A stretch of DNA of 64,000 nucleotides, taken from contig JAAOMT010000366.1 of NCBI GenBank assembly GCA_016748015.1, positions 66,334 through 130,333 on the forward strand. Reading direction: 5' to 3'. Below are positions 24,112 to 34,777 of the stretch, piece after piece. The position numbers were made by a program, and so were the translations under genes. The notes beneath the pieces are model-generated. The model worked only from the letters and a program-made list of their open reading frames with translations. It had not been told where the DNA came from and did not search any database. Each line of letters opens with the position of its first letter. Position 1 is the first letter of the stretch. The DNA is from Geosiphon pyriformis. Its lineage: Eukaryota > Glomeromycota > Glomeromycetes > Archaeosporales > Geosiphonaceae.

Positions 24112-24476
24112 ATGACAACAAATAGTGATCAATGGTTTGAGCATCGATTGCCTGTCTGGAGGTAGCGAAAAGCACCGGCCCATGCTATTATTGGCGAGAT
24201 GTTGACTTCAGAATTATCGATCATAATACATCTCGTATGAAAAGTGGTTTTGTATGTATTCTAAAGCTCCGACTTTTCGGTATTTAATTAAACTCAGATA
24301 TTTCCAATCTTTGAATTTATTTATTTATCTAGATGGTTGATTATGTGCGATTGAAACCATGTCTCAAACCACTCAAGTCGGACGAGAATGATCAAGAGGG
24401 CGGCAACAGTGGTAAATATCTTAGTCGAGCCCAATGGGCATTTTTAATAAATTTTTTACGAAATAATTTATATTAA
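23865..24476 (+). pseudogene. PP2-like gene, C-terminal exons (broken)
   Basis: Three exon-like blocks: 23865-23962 (begins VPAGSYHVIWRIK if one base is supplied by the previous exon), 24031-24251 (EDGDSINLIDMTV, then a poly-Asp run, then DQWFEHRLP) and 24333-24476 (MVDYVRLKPCLKPLKSDE). The junction SRMKSGF / MVDYVRLKP resembles the KSGLxVxGIxLxP end of plant phloem-protein-2 (PP2) domains. A frameshift after RLPVW breaks the second block, after which EVAKSTG and DVDFRIIDHN continue in another frame. No N-terminal half precedes it on this strand; a matching one lies on the minus strand at 28865-29390. The PP2 label is an inference from motif order. Confidence 0.6.
24070..24111 (+). repeat. 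(GAT)14 microsatellite encoding poly-Asp
   Basis: Fourteen GAT triplets in the middle exon of the PP2-like fragment, encoding an Asp run. The reverse strand gives a meaningless poly-His frame. Confidence 0.9.
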
Positions 24477-24479
24477 TCA

Positions 24480-25690
24480 ACCTTTCACTATCACCTCATT
24501 AATTTATTTGTTGAAAAGATATTTTGCACTTTAAGTTTTATTGAAAAATCAATTTTTTTACCAAACTTCTTAGATTTGTTAACAATAATTGGCCAATATT
24601 AATATTATAGTTAATTTCTTATTCAGCTACTATATATTAATTATACAGAATAATATTTTATTTTAAAAACAAATTGTTGACTTGATTATTAACTGAGTTG
24701 TTTAAAATTTTTTAGAAAAATATAATTGACATAGTTTAAAATTTCCAGATGTCTTTCTTATTATTCCAAATTCTATTTATTTCTTTTATTGAATAATTAA
24801 CAATATTTAATTCAAAGCTCTTTTTTTCTTTTTTTATTATATGTTTTTACTTATTAGTTCCAAATTTAAATTTAATCAAAGATTCATTTTTTGATTAATT
24901 AATAAATCGAAATCAATATTATTTGAAAATTTGGTCTTTGATATATACAATTTTTAAAGTATTTATAGAAAATATATGCAGATATATTTTAAATCACTTT
25001 TTTTATTTGTGCATAAATTAATCAAGGTATTTATTGATTTTATACAAAAAAAATTATTAATTGTGCTTTTATTTGCAGCATTTACATATTTTCGATTAAA
25101 TTTTTATAATAAAAAAGATGATTAAATAGTGGTGTGAAGTACGACAACAATCATAAACTTTCAAAGATTTTCAATCAGGCCACAGTAATATCGCAATTCC
25201 AGCTGTGTCAACTTTGGGATCATATGGAACGATATTTCTTATGTAAAATATTTTCAGGAAAAAGAATCTTTTTAATTTTTTAATTTTAATAATTTGACTT
25301 GTTTCCTATGATGTGTTTTATTCATAGCAGATTTACATTGGAATTTAAGATTACAATCTATTGTATGTTCAGAAATAGATTTTTCTATACAAAAGTACAC
25401 GGATATGATAGCACAGAGCCATCGATTATAAACAAAACCTTCATGATATTTTTTTTAGCTGAATTCATCAAAAATAACGTGGTCGCATAATTTTGGCCAT
25501 CCTCTGTGGAATGATAAAAAATTAAAATTTTCTTTATTATTCAAATAAGAACTTCTTTCAATTTTATTATTAAGTAAATTAATGAATAACTAAATGACAC
25601 AATTATTTCAAAAAATAGATAGTCTAGATGTTTGATAGATAAGCTAATTAAAAGAATTTAGTATGAAAATTTACACTTTAAAAAACGGGG
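24480..25690. other. AT-rich stretch with weak gene-like patches
   Basis: Mostly AT-rich. Sequence around 25130-25250 and the frame at 25299-25490 (contains RFTLEFKITIYCMFRNRFF) are a little less biased, but no motif or splice structure supports a gene. Confidence 0.35.
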
Positions 25691-25954
25691 GTATTCCTAT
25701 AACGCAATAAAAGGTCTATTTCCATGAACGATAAAACCAAAAGAGGGAAGGGATGCCAGTGTGACGCCGAAACACTAACATTAGATCAGAGGCACTTCCG
25801 ATTATGTTTTCGACTACGAAATATGGACGCCATGTACTTAATCACTGACCATTTACATTGGATAATGGGTCTCACGGTTTTAAGGGGGATGTGAATTTGA
25901 TTTCCCATACTGATTATATTTAGCCATTTTAGGATAGTCGAGTCAAAAAAAATG

Positions 25955-25996
25955 AGTCATGAGAATCGGCTTAATATTACGTGGATCCTCATGACT
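25955..25996. other. Hairpin with TAATATTAC in its loop
   Basis: An inverted repeat AGTCATGAG (25955-25963) / CTCATGACT (25988-25996), extended inward by ATC/GAT after one mismatch. The loop contains TAATATTAC at 25972-25980, the nonanucleotide found at the loop of geminivirus-type rolling-circle origins. No Rep-like reading frame was found nearby. The nonamer alone is common in DNA this AT-rich (also near 21664 and 28755), so only the combination with the stem is notable. Confidence 0.5.
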
Positions 25997-26167
25997 GTTG
26001 TTTATTCTAAAATAATTTCCAGAAAGTACTTAACTGATTACAAGGTTTCAAAAAGTGACGCTTTGTTTTTAATGACCACATATTTAAAACTCAGGAGGTT
26101 ATCTTCAAATTAATTTTACTAAAAATGTCTAGTTAACCCCACCCTTGTATTCTTGGATTCTTTTTTT

Positions 26168-26194
26168 CGCGTTTTTGCGTGAAAAACAAACGCG
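26168..26194. other. Short hairpin CGCGTTT/AAACGCG
   Basis: An inverted repeat CGCGTTT ... AAACGCG with a 13-base loop, standing out as GC-rich in its setting. A CATATATAAAGAGGCG sequence about 40 bases downstream looks like a TATA box. Function is unknown. Confidence 0.4.
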
Positions 26195-26421
26195 TAATTT
26201 TTGATCTCAAAATCAACAACTTAGAGGCAGTAACATATATAAAGAGGCGTTCTCTGCCTTTAAGCAAAATTTTATCCTATATGGGATTACTCCTATCTTT
26301 ATCGGCGACGAATTACCGACGTCCACTAACTCACGAACACAACAGCTATATCCAGTACAACTAACGACTCACCACTCGCGACTCACGAATCCAAAGAACA
26401 CTAAAAAAATCTAAGAGAGAT

Positions 26422-26706
26422 TCATTCTCGTCTCCAGTCATACTGATAATCGCAGCAGGTCTCCAAGGTTAAAACCTCGAGTTGATAGAACAATCCAGGT
26501 AAGGGTGTTGACGTATCTCTTCTAGCTCTAAGTGTTGGGTGAGGGAGGGGGGCATCCTTTACCGGAAAGAACCCCAACCTTAACCGAAGAAACTCAACCA
26601 AGCACGGGGTTTCCAACTCCTTTATATCGCCAAGCGTGGTGTTCTCTAACCTCTGTGCATGCACCCATTCTGCCGAATGTCTGTTTTCACTTACGGTCAA
26701 TGACAT
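26422..26706 (-). CDS. Uncharacterised ORF overlapping a minisatellite
   Basis: A 94-residue frame of balanced composition, for example LENTTLGDIKELETPCLVEF and DAPLPHPTLRARRDTSTP. It is quite unlike the Lys/Asn-rich noise around it. Its first codons lie in the 68-bp tandem array, so the start may come from the repeat. No family was recognised. It could be part of a transposon or a gene fragment. Confidence 0.3.
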   Translation of the reverse strand: MSLTVSENRHSAEWVHAQRLENTTLGDIKELETPCLVEFLRLRLGFFPVKDAPLPHPTLRARRDTSTPLPGLFYQLEVLTLETCCDYQYDWRRE

Positions 26707-26920
26707 GAATTGTTATACCTCTGTGCGTGCACCCGTTCTTCCGAATGTTTGCTTCCACTTACGGTCAATGACATGAATTGTTATACCTCTGTGCGTGCAC
26801 CCGTTCTTCCGAATGTCTGCTTCCACTTACGGTCAATGACATGAATTGTTATACCTCTGTGCATGCACCCGTTCTGCCGAATGTCTGCTCCACTTACGGT
26901 TATTGATGTGCATCATGGGT
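26650..26920. repeat. 68-bp tandem repeat (4 units)
   Basis: Units begin CCTCTGTGC at 26650, 26718, 26786 and 26854, exactly 68 bases apart. The first three are nearly identical (GCACCCGTTCT, CCGAATGT, ACTTACGGTCAATGACATG) and the fourth diverges at its end. The array is moderately GC-rich and lies inside the putatively inverted segment. Confidence 0.9.
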
Positions 26921-27040
26921 TAAACTCTTCCTATCTACTATCTAGTGAAACCACAGCCAAGGGAACGGGCTTGGCAAAATCGGCGGGAAAAGAAGACCCT
27001 ATTGATCTTGACTCTAGTTGACACCAACAATTGACGGATA

Positions 27041-27435
27041 ACCACCACCCACCAATAATTCGCAACTAAATATTCGAATAGCCACCGGCCAACAATAATT
27101 CGCAACTCAACATTCGAATAACCACCGGCCAACAATAATTCGCAACTCAACATTCGAATAACCACCGGCCATCAATAATTCGCAACTCAACAATTGAATA
27201 ACCACCAGCGATCAATAATTCGCAACTCAACATTCGAATAATCACCAGCCGTCAATAATTCGAAACTCAACATTCGAATAACCACTGGCCACCAAAAATG
27301 CACGAATTCAATAACTATCGCCCACTAGTAATTCGCAATTCAACATTCGAATAACCACCGGCCACCAAAAATGCACGAATTCAATAACTATCGCCCAGTA
27401 GTAATTCGCAATTCAAAATTCGAATAACCAATGAA
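27041..27435. repeat. 40-bp satellite with a longer variant unit
   Basis: Units of 40 bases beginning ACCACCGGCC and containing CAATAATTCGCAACTCAAC start at 27041, 27081, 27121, 27161, 27201, 27241 and 27281. The last part alternates with an inserted block (ATGCACGAATTCAATAACTA) to make a longer repeat of about 80 bases. It is a contiguous array with no unique spacers. Confidence 0.9.
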
Positions 27436-27534
27436 TACGGAATAGAAAATCATGAACAATCGATCATCAAATAACTGAATTAAATTTAGGGTTAGGTGGT
27501 GAGGAATTGATAATTGTTAGTTTGTTATTTATGC

Positions 27535-27660
27535 CTTGCAAGAATAAAGAGTGGGAGGGGGGTAGTTTAAGATTTCTTACAAGAGTGAAGAGCGGGAGGA
27601 GGTAGTTTTAGTTTAAGATTTCTTACAAGAGTGAAGAGCGGGAGGGGGTAGCCACATTTG
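27535..27660. repeat. Short tandem repeat (AAGAGTGAAGAGCGGGAGG)
   Basis: Three imperfect copies of an AAGAGTGAAGAGCGGGAGG-type word followed by GGTAG and TTTAAGATTTCTTAC. They lie about 50 bases apart just before the assembly gap. Confidence 0.75.
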
Positions 27661-27744
27661 TCAATTATCTTTTCTATATCCATCTAGTCCAGGAATAAAA
27701 CTTTATCAGTATATAACAAAGTTATCAGGGAAGGGTTTTTACAA

Positions 27745-27951
27745 NNNNNNNNNNNNNNNNNNNNNNNNNNNNNNNNNNNNNNNNNNNNNNNNNNNNNNNN
27801 NNNNNNNNNNNNNNNNNNNNNNNNNNNNNNNNNNNNNNNNNNNNNNNNNNNNNNNNNNNNNNNNNNNNNNNNNNNNNNNNNNNNNNNNNNNNNNNNNNNN
27901 NNNNNNNNNNNNNNNNNNNNNNNNNNNNNNNNNNNNNNNNNNNNNNNNNNN
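27745..27951. other. Assembly gap (207 N)
   Basis: A run of undetermined bases. It follows three tandem arrays, so a collapsed repeat is the likely cause, and order and orientation across it are less certain than elsewhere. Confidence 0.99.
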
Positions 27952-28860
27952 TTGAAAAAAAAAGGAAGAGTAAATTTATTTACTAAAAATCATGTTCAGT
28001 CTGGTCATTCAATACATCTTTATCGTAAATATTTATTTATTACTTGAAAGTCGTCAAAAGTACTTTGACGCTCAAGTGAGAACTTTGATAAATTTTAGGA
28101 TATTTTTGTCAAAACTGATCACATTATGAGCACGCAATAATTCTTGGGTCAAATAGACGAGAATTTTATTGTTATATAAAATTTAACATCTAAATTTTTA
28201 AAATTAAGTTTCGTTTCAATTAATTAAAATTCCACAATATTTCTTTATCAAAAATAATTTTATTTATGTAAAAATAATTTTTTTAATGCTCAAAACATTT
28301 TTGGTACTTTCTAAATTTGATAAAAGAAATATATTGTAAATTAAATAAGTTTTTAAAAATTTAAAAAAGTTCATATAATATTTTTGAAGTTACAAAAATT
28401 AGATAGTTTGGCTTTTAATTCAGTATTTTATGTGGTTAATTAGTATAATTTTAACTGGGTTAAATAACTAGTTATATATAAAAAGTATATAAATTGTTTT
28501 TTATATGTAATAAAAAATAATAATAATAATAATAATTATTATTATTATTATTATTATTATTAAATGCTCATTTTATTTATATTGCTTTTAAAGCAACAGA
28601 TATCAAAAGCATAAATTTATGAACTTTACCGAATGAAACTAATAGCTTTTAATTATAGTTATTAATAAAATACTAATTTTTTAATTTTATTCTGTTGTTG
28701 TTTATTTTATTGTTGAATTAATTAATTAATTAATTAATTAAAAGAATAAGCATTAATATTACAATATTAAGAATAGTTTCATAAAAAACACGATTTAATT
28801 GAAGAACGAACCTAGGAAATCGTGCAATAAATTATATTTGTAATGATAGATGGAAAAAAA
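27952..28860. other. AT-rich stretch with microsatellites
   Basis: Contains an (AAT)n array running into (ATT)n at about 28517-28561, which can form a perfect hairpin, and an (ATTA)n tract near 28715-28740. No gene was seen. In the inversion model its right end is intron or breakpoint sequence of the PP2-like gene. Confidence 0.6.
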
Positions 28861-28864
28861 TAAC

Positions 28865-29390
28865 CGCGTAAATTCAAAGGAATAATCGTAATTCTTACGT
28901 CAAACCACCAAACATGGTTCAATCGCGCAATTTTTCCAAATTTACTTTTATTAAAATCAAAAGTTATTAATTTTAATCGAAATTTGGGAGAGAAATAAAT
29001 GAAAATAATCACCTCTCTTTATCATTTTCAATTCCCCAATAACCATGGTTTTCAAGCCAAGTAATGCGTCTTTCTTTTGCAACGTAGGATATTAGGTTTC
29101 CCGCTAAAAACGAGTAATTTGATACATGTTAATATTATTCCAACGTTATTTCCTTTGATTATATGTTACTAGTTCTACATTGCTCCCTTTAGGATCAATT
29201 AAGCCAACAATCCAACTCACAAAATTCAATGCAACCCCAGTAACCCTTTTATGTCTCGGTGCTCTTTCTATGCGTGACCAAGTACCCGAGCACGATTCCA
29301 TCAGCTAACGTCCTTTTTCCAGCCAATAGACATTCTCAGGCAAGGGGAATCTTCTGATGACGATCTGTTTTAAAAATTCATGGGGTTATC
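28865..29390 (-). pseudogene. PP2-like gene, N-terminal exons (broken)
   Basis: Block 1 (about 29390-29165) reads FPLPENVYWLEKGR, an in-frame TAG, then LMESCSGTWSRIERAPRHKR and FVSWIVGLIDPKGSNVEL. Block 2 (29103-29013) follows TTTTTAG and reads GNLISYVAKERRITWLENHG then YWGIENDKE. It splices in phase (GAG AG/T) to block 3 (28944-28865), SKFGKIARLNHVWWFDV, ending phase 1 before a non-standard GTTATT. Motifs YW ... ESxF ... LxxVxW resemble the N-terminal half of PP2-type domains. The join between blocks 1 and 2 is out of phase. Nothing coding follows on this strand. The missing C-terminal half matches the plus-strand fragment at 23865-24476. Confidence 0.62.
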
Positions 29391-29444
29391 ACCAAATCAA
29401 TTACACTGACAAATTTAATATATAAACAGGCTTCAAAAAAAAAA

Positions 29445-29595
29445 AACTCACCAAAACACTCAACTCTAAACCAACCCTCCCAAACACTCTACTCTAAAAA
29501 CTCACGAACCAACCCTCACAAACACGCAACTCCAAACTAATCCTCCCAAATACTCAACTCCAAACGAACCTTCCAAACACGCAACTCACTTTAAG
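29445..29595. repeat. Degenerate CAAACACTCAACTC tandem repeat
   Basis: About five imperfect units of roughly 28-30 bases containing AACCCTCCCAAACAC and CAACTCTAAAC. It is not the TTAGGG/CCCTAA telomere word. Confidence 0.65.
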
Positions 29596-29599
29596 AAAT

Positions 29600-31734
29600 A
29601 GTTTTAAGATTCCTCATAGATTAAAGAAGATTGGAAAACTGATCCAACTTTCTAAAATTAAGTCTTGAAGTATATCTTATTATTAAATAGTTACGCCTTA
29701 GATAAAATTTTGGGATTTCTATGTTTAATGCGATATTTTTTATTTCCAAATATAGAAAGGTTTTGTCCTGGGAATCTAGAAATGTAATTTACAATGGCGT
29801 CGCCGAAGGAAACTCAATAAAGAGACCAAGGGCAAATTATTCTTATAATAGACATGAAAAATTCTCATTCTTTTGATTTCAGGTCATTTGTCAAACATAT
29901 TGCATCAAGCAACATTAAAATTTTAAAAATCCTGAAAACTTAAATTTAATAAAAATCCGGTTCTTGGTTTGCATTTACCTGTTTTTCGATATGATTTTCC
30001 AAAATTATCGCTATGAAGATTTTAAATCTTTAATAAATTAACTTTAGGAAGTTTAATAAGTAATTATAAATATCTTACGTTATTATTGCTTTGACTAGTT
30101 TATCTGTAAATAAAAAATCAATTATCTTAAAATTTCACACGCATTAAACCGGATAAATTAAGGTTGATATCGTTCTGCAAATTTTTAACAACTCTACAGC
30201 GATTGTGGGGAAGAAATAAAATGACCAGCAACTTGCCTAAAAGTATCTTAAATATTCGTTTTTTTGCTATAATAATAATATTCACTATTAGGACCCTTGA
30301 AATGTCAATCATTAAAATAGATGTCTCATTGATAATTTTGAGAACTGTTTCATTTATCTACTTTTTGAACAATATCTGTACATAAAATTCACAGCCTCCA
30401 TGTGCGGGATCTTCGAAATTTGTGAGAAACGTGTAATCCTTGGAGTAAACGTATATTGTGAGGTAATTCGTTCAAGTTCGCTTAAAGATTTACGAAAAGA
30501 ATTACTATATTGCAAAAACTACTTAGAAAAGTGGTGGTACTACACGCCACCGATGGAACAAAAATCAAACGAGAAAAAAAAATTAAAAAATAACTATTTT
30601 CACTCAAGTTTTCTTCTTTATCATAACTCTGACACATCTTGTTCTCCTCACTCAATTCTGTTTCAAAATATGAAATGTTGGATTGAAAATCTTGCCCCTC
30701 TTTCTTTTCTTTATCTATTTCTCTCTAAACTCACATCAAAGTTTTTTATATTTTTTCAAGCACTTCATCGGATTATATAATATTATTCCTAAAACTATCA
30801 AATTTAACGAAATCCCAAAATCAACAAATATGCAAAAAACAATAATAGATACAAACAAAATCACAATGAAAGAGTTTCTTGTTTTGCGGACTGTTTACTC
30901 TGTCTATCTCGAGGACAATGCTTGGTACAATACGAAAAGGTCAATCAAAAGATGAAGTACAGATGCAGTAAATATTTATCAATAAAAATAGTGTAAAGGG
31001 ATATATAAAAACATAACTTTACCCATATGATCAAAACTTATTGTTAGCTTTAAATAAGTCATCTTTGCCCGTGATATGATCACCCAAAAAAAGGGTCCTA
31101 AAGCATTTTTTTCGACTAAGATTTTTTTGAGAAAAGAATGGGTAAACCTTTGAACTAATTTTTTTATATTATTATTATTCATCACCCGCTGTAAAAGGAA
31201 TTCCCATTTACAATAAATTAAGTCTGCGCTTTATATATATATATATATATATATTATATTAGATGCAGATTGTTTAAATTGATTAAAAGTTAGGATAGTG
31301 TATGAGTATGTCAAAAAAAAATAATTTATGTACAGTCATATTGACAAATCATTACAACCGTTCAAAACCCGAGGAAACCAAACGAGACTTTTTGCTCATT
31401 CTTCCCAATACGTGATCAGGTTTCCCAAGCCATACAATTCCGGTTGAATTTCTGCTTTTTTGTTATATAATCATCAGTTTGCATAAGCAAGCCCCCAAAA
31501 AGTTTGTGTTTCACTGAATCCATCATCAACAAAACCAACTTTACCTTCCCTATAAAGACTAAATATTCTTTATTATTATAATATTAGATTTTATGCTCTT
31601 TCAACGAAACTTATTTTCTTCTTTTCATTTTTTTCAGATTTCTTCATGTCCTTGAAGCTGTTTGTTTTTCACTTTTTAAAATTTAAGTGATTTTCAGCTG
31701 TTAATACCTCTTTTTTTAATGTTTGAGACTCCTG
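29600..31734. other. Intergenic stretch, unrecognised ORFs
   Basis: Frames at 30400-30780 (starts MCGIFEICEKRVILGVNVY) and 30683-30955 on the plus strand are open but show no domain; their second halves are dominated by Phe, Lys and Ser. A (TA)n tract lies at about 31232-31253. Sequence from about 31560 is pyrimidine-rich and probably 5' flank of the kinase gene that follows. Confidence 0.35.
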
Positions 31735-31834
31735 TTTGGATTTTCATCACTTTTCTTTTTGTAATTTTTTAAACGTTTTAAACCACATTCCTCCGTTTTT
31801 CAAAAAAAAAACTAAAACTCTACCAAATCCAACA

Positions 31835-33758
31835 ATGATGTCAAATCAAATTGATTTCGCCGCGGTTCAAGAACATCTTCGAAACCAGCAACAAATTCTT
31901 AATGATTACACTAAACTTTTCCAAATTAATGACCAACTTCAAATTGACGATCCTGATTCAATGTCTCCTGGAACTCCTAACAGCGAAGAAAATGAGAATG
32001 AAGATTGGCAATGGGATGAAAGACTCCGTTTAATTCAACAATTCTCTGAATGGACGAGTGGTAATGAAAATCTCGACAAGTTTATTCAACAAACACAACT
32101 TGAGACTCCGTGAGTAAACTATTCGTTATATTCTGGTTGGTTTGGCTTGAACAAGATTATAATTTGATGTCGAATGTTTACAATTCTTGAATTTTAAATA
32201 GAGATCCACGACTTCATATGCAATGGATTCCATTCGAGAATTTCACGAACATTAAATTCGTCAAAAGGGGAGGTTTTAGTTCGGTATATTCGGCAACCTG
32301 GTTAAATAAAAAGGAGAAAGTGTGGGATTCTCAGCAGAAGGCTTTCGTTGAAAAACTATCCGTTGTCGCGTTGAAATCATTAAAAAATTCAAAAGAGTTG
32401 AGTCAAGATTTTTTAGATGAGGTAAAATCAATTTGATTTACTATTTAATCAACGCGTTTAAATCAACCACTGAAATCAATATTCCACAATTTCCTGAACC
32501 ATTTGTTTCTCCAGTTTAAACGACACGGTAGTCTGAAATTGGACGGCTGTGGGAATATTTTATATTGTCATGGAGTAACGCGAAATCCAGAGACTTTAGA
32601 ATATATGATTGTAATGAATTTTGCCGAAGAAGGTGATCTTCGTCATTACCTTGAACGTAATATGACAAGCATTCGTTGGAAAGATGCCGTGGATATGTTA
32701 TGTAATATTGCGATGGGTTTGATGACTGTACATAAAAATGGGACATTTCATCGTAATTTACACAGTGGAAATGTTTTGAAATTTTTTACGTGCACAATCG
32801 CTGATTTCGGTTTATCTGGACCTGTAAATCGATCAGATAATCGTGGAGTTTACGGCACATTACCATTCGTAGCTCCTGAAGTTTTAGCTGGTGAGCCTTT
32901 TACCGACAAGGCTGATATTTACAGTTTTGGATACATTATGTGGGAATTATCATCTGGTCGACCCCCATTTGCTGAATGTCCGCATGATCATACACTAGCT
33001 TTAGAAATCTGTCATGGCTATCGAGAAGCGATTGTGCCTTCAGTACCATCTTTCTACGAAAAACTGATGAAACGTTGTTGGGATGCTGATCCTAAAAATC
33101 GACCCGATGCTGAGGAAATTTTGGACATCTTGGTCTCACCGTTTTCCTATCATCGTCGTTTGATGGGTCAAGATGAATTCAATTTTAAGAGTTTGGATGA
33201 TTTCGAAGATGTTGAGAAATTTGAGAAAATCATGAACTCCCGCATTATTACCTCGAATTTCCCCCAAATTCCCGAGATTCATCCATTCGCTTTCTATACA
33301 AGTCGATTTCTACTTTTTCCGAATTTGCCAACACCACATAATGCTAATTACGTTTCGAAACCTGCATTCTCATTCTTTTTGGGTGGTGAGTTGAATTAAT
33401 TTTTTATGAAATATATATTTTTTGCCATCAATATATTAAAAAGCTAATTCCATGATCGAATTCTTCTAATTAATAAGTCAAAGATATTGTACATATTGAA
33501 TCGGAATTGACATTCGAAGGTGTGTATTTTTTTTAAATAAGTATCGTCAAATTTTCTATGTTCAATTCTAAATTTTATCAATATTGTAATGTCACAGAGT
33601 ATGACACGCATCAACCACCACCTGAACTTTCAGATACCGAAAGTAATCACACAGATGAGACAGAGGAGGAAATAGAAGAGGAAGAACCTTTCGTACCTCC
33701 ACCCCCAAGTATGATGCAACGTCGAAAATCAATGGCACCCCAGATGCTTATGGTCTAA
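31835..33758 (+). CDS. TKL pseudokinase with HRN catalytic loop (4 exons, 508 aa)
   Basis: Exons 31835-32109, 32202-32421, 32515-33385 and 33598-33758 have GT-AG borders and agreeing phases. The ATG at 31835 was chosen because codons upstream in frame read like untranslated leader. Residues 1-95 are acidic, Gln-rich. The kinase domain has a glycine loop KRGGFSSVY (113-121, third Gly replaced by Ser), ATP Lys in VVALKSLKNS (K150), FHRNLHSGN (H244-R245-N246: the catalytic Asp is Asn), an intact DFG (262-264) and FVAPEVLAGEPF. The tail IHPFAFYTSRFLLFPNL matches that of the 14 kb kinase pseudogene. The last exon is acidic (ETEEEIEEEE), then a proline run and basic RRKS. ATP binding may persist; phosphotransfer is unlikely without the Asp. 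Confidence 0.88.
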
Positions 33759-33759
33759 T

Positions 33760-34738
33760 CGGATCATCAACGGTTCCTATGCTCCGCTTGATGACAATCA
33801 TTTCGAAGTCATTTTCGGGTGGCGTTTTTTCGCTTCCAGAATTATAAGGGGCTGACATCATTCTCATTCCCAGAATCGATTTCATTGCCTTTATTCTCAG
33901 ATTGTTTTAATTTTTTTGGAATACACACGCATATCATTCACCTTTACATGCATTTGCATCTTACACTTATTGTACAACAGACTCTTAGTTAAAATATTCA
34001 ATACTTTCATTTCTGGTTAAACGTTTAACATAAAGAAAAAGTCATGCCGGGCGTGATTTTCATACCTCACCACCTTTTTAAATGTATAAATTTTTATATC
34101 ATAGACTATAATCCTAGAGAAATTAGATAGGTTCTCATCATGATCATTATCTCATTATCTCATCATTCTCATCATAAACATCATCATCATGATCATTAGA
34201 TAACTTTCCCTGCCTGCTCGTTTGTTAGGTGGAAATTTTGAAAATTCAAAATGACTATCATCATGTTTGACGGTAGCCAAAAAAACATTAATCCCTAGAA
34301 AAAGTATCAAATAACCCGAAATTATTAGAGTTAATATAAATCTCATATAATATGATAAGCATACCCGTATCGATTCGAAATCATGCCCGAATATATTTCA
34401 GAAAGACTGGCGTTTCACAATTTATTTTTATTTTTCACTTTCACTTTCACTTTCACTTTCTCTTTCTCTTTCTCTTTTTGCCTAACCCCCATCTCCTGAA
34501 TTCCGTATTACACCAAGTGTGAAACGATAGATAATGATGGCAGTAGCAATAGCAATAGCAGTATTTAGTTGTTGCTATTATTGGTAGTAGTAATACATTT
34601 TCGAACGCACACAAAATCGAGGACAATTTGACCACAACAATCCATAAATAATCCATTATCTTTCTGATTATGTTCTTTTCCAAAATAAGATTTGATTTAA
34701 AAAATTGTGCTGTGAAGCCGTTCTTTATTATTTTGTTA

Positions 34739-34777
<39 letters not shown>

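Noticed and set aside
23861-24175. Minus-strand ORF with a poly-His run
   Set aside because: It is the reverse of the (GAT)14 poly-Asp tract in the PP2-like fragment.
25740-26000. Rep gene next to the TAATATTAC hairpin
   Set aside because: Neither strand shows Rep rolling-circle or helicase motifs.
26938-27165. Minus-strand 75-residue ORF
   Set aside because: It is a translation of the 40-bp satellite, with no other support.
27041-27435. CRISPR-like array (40-bp direct repeats)
   Set aside because: Units abut each other with no unique spacers, and the setting is eukaryotic; it is a satellite.
29445-29595. Telomere-like CCCTCC/CCAAAC repeat
   Set aside because: The unit is about 28-30 bases and degenerate, not a TTAGGG-type hexamer.
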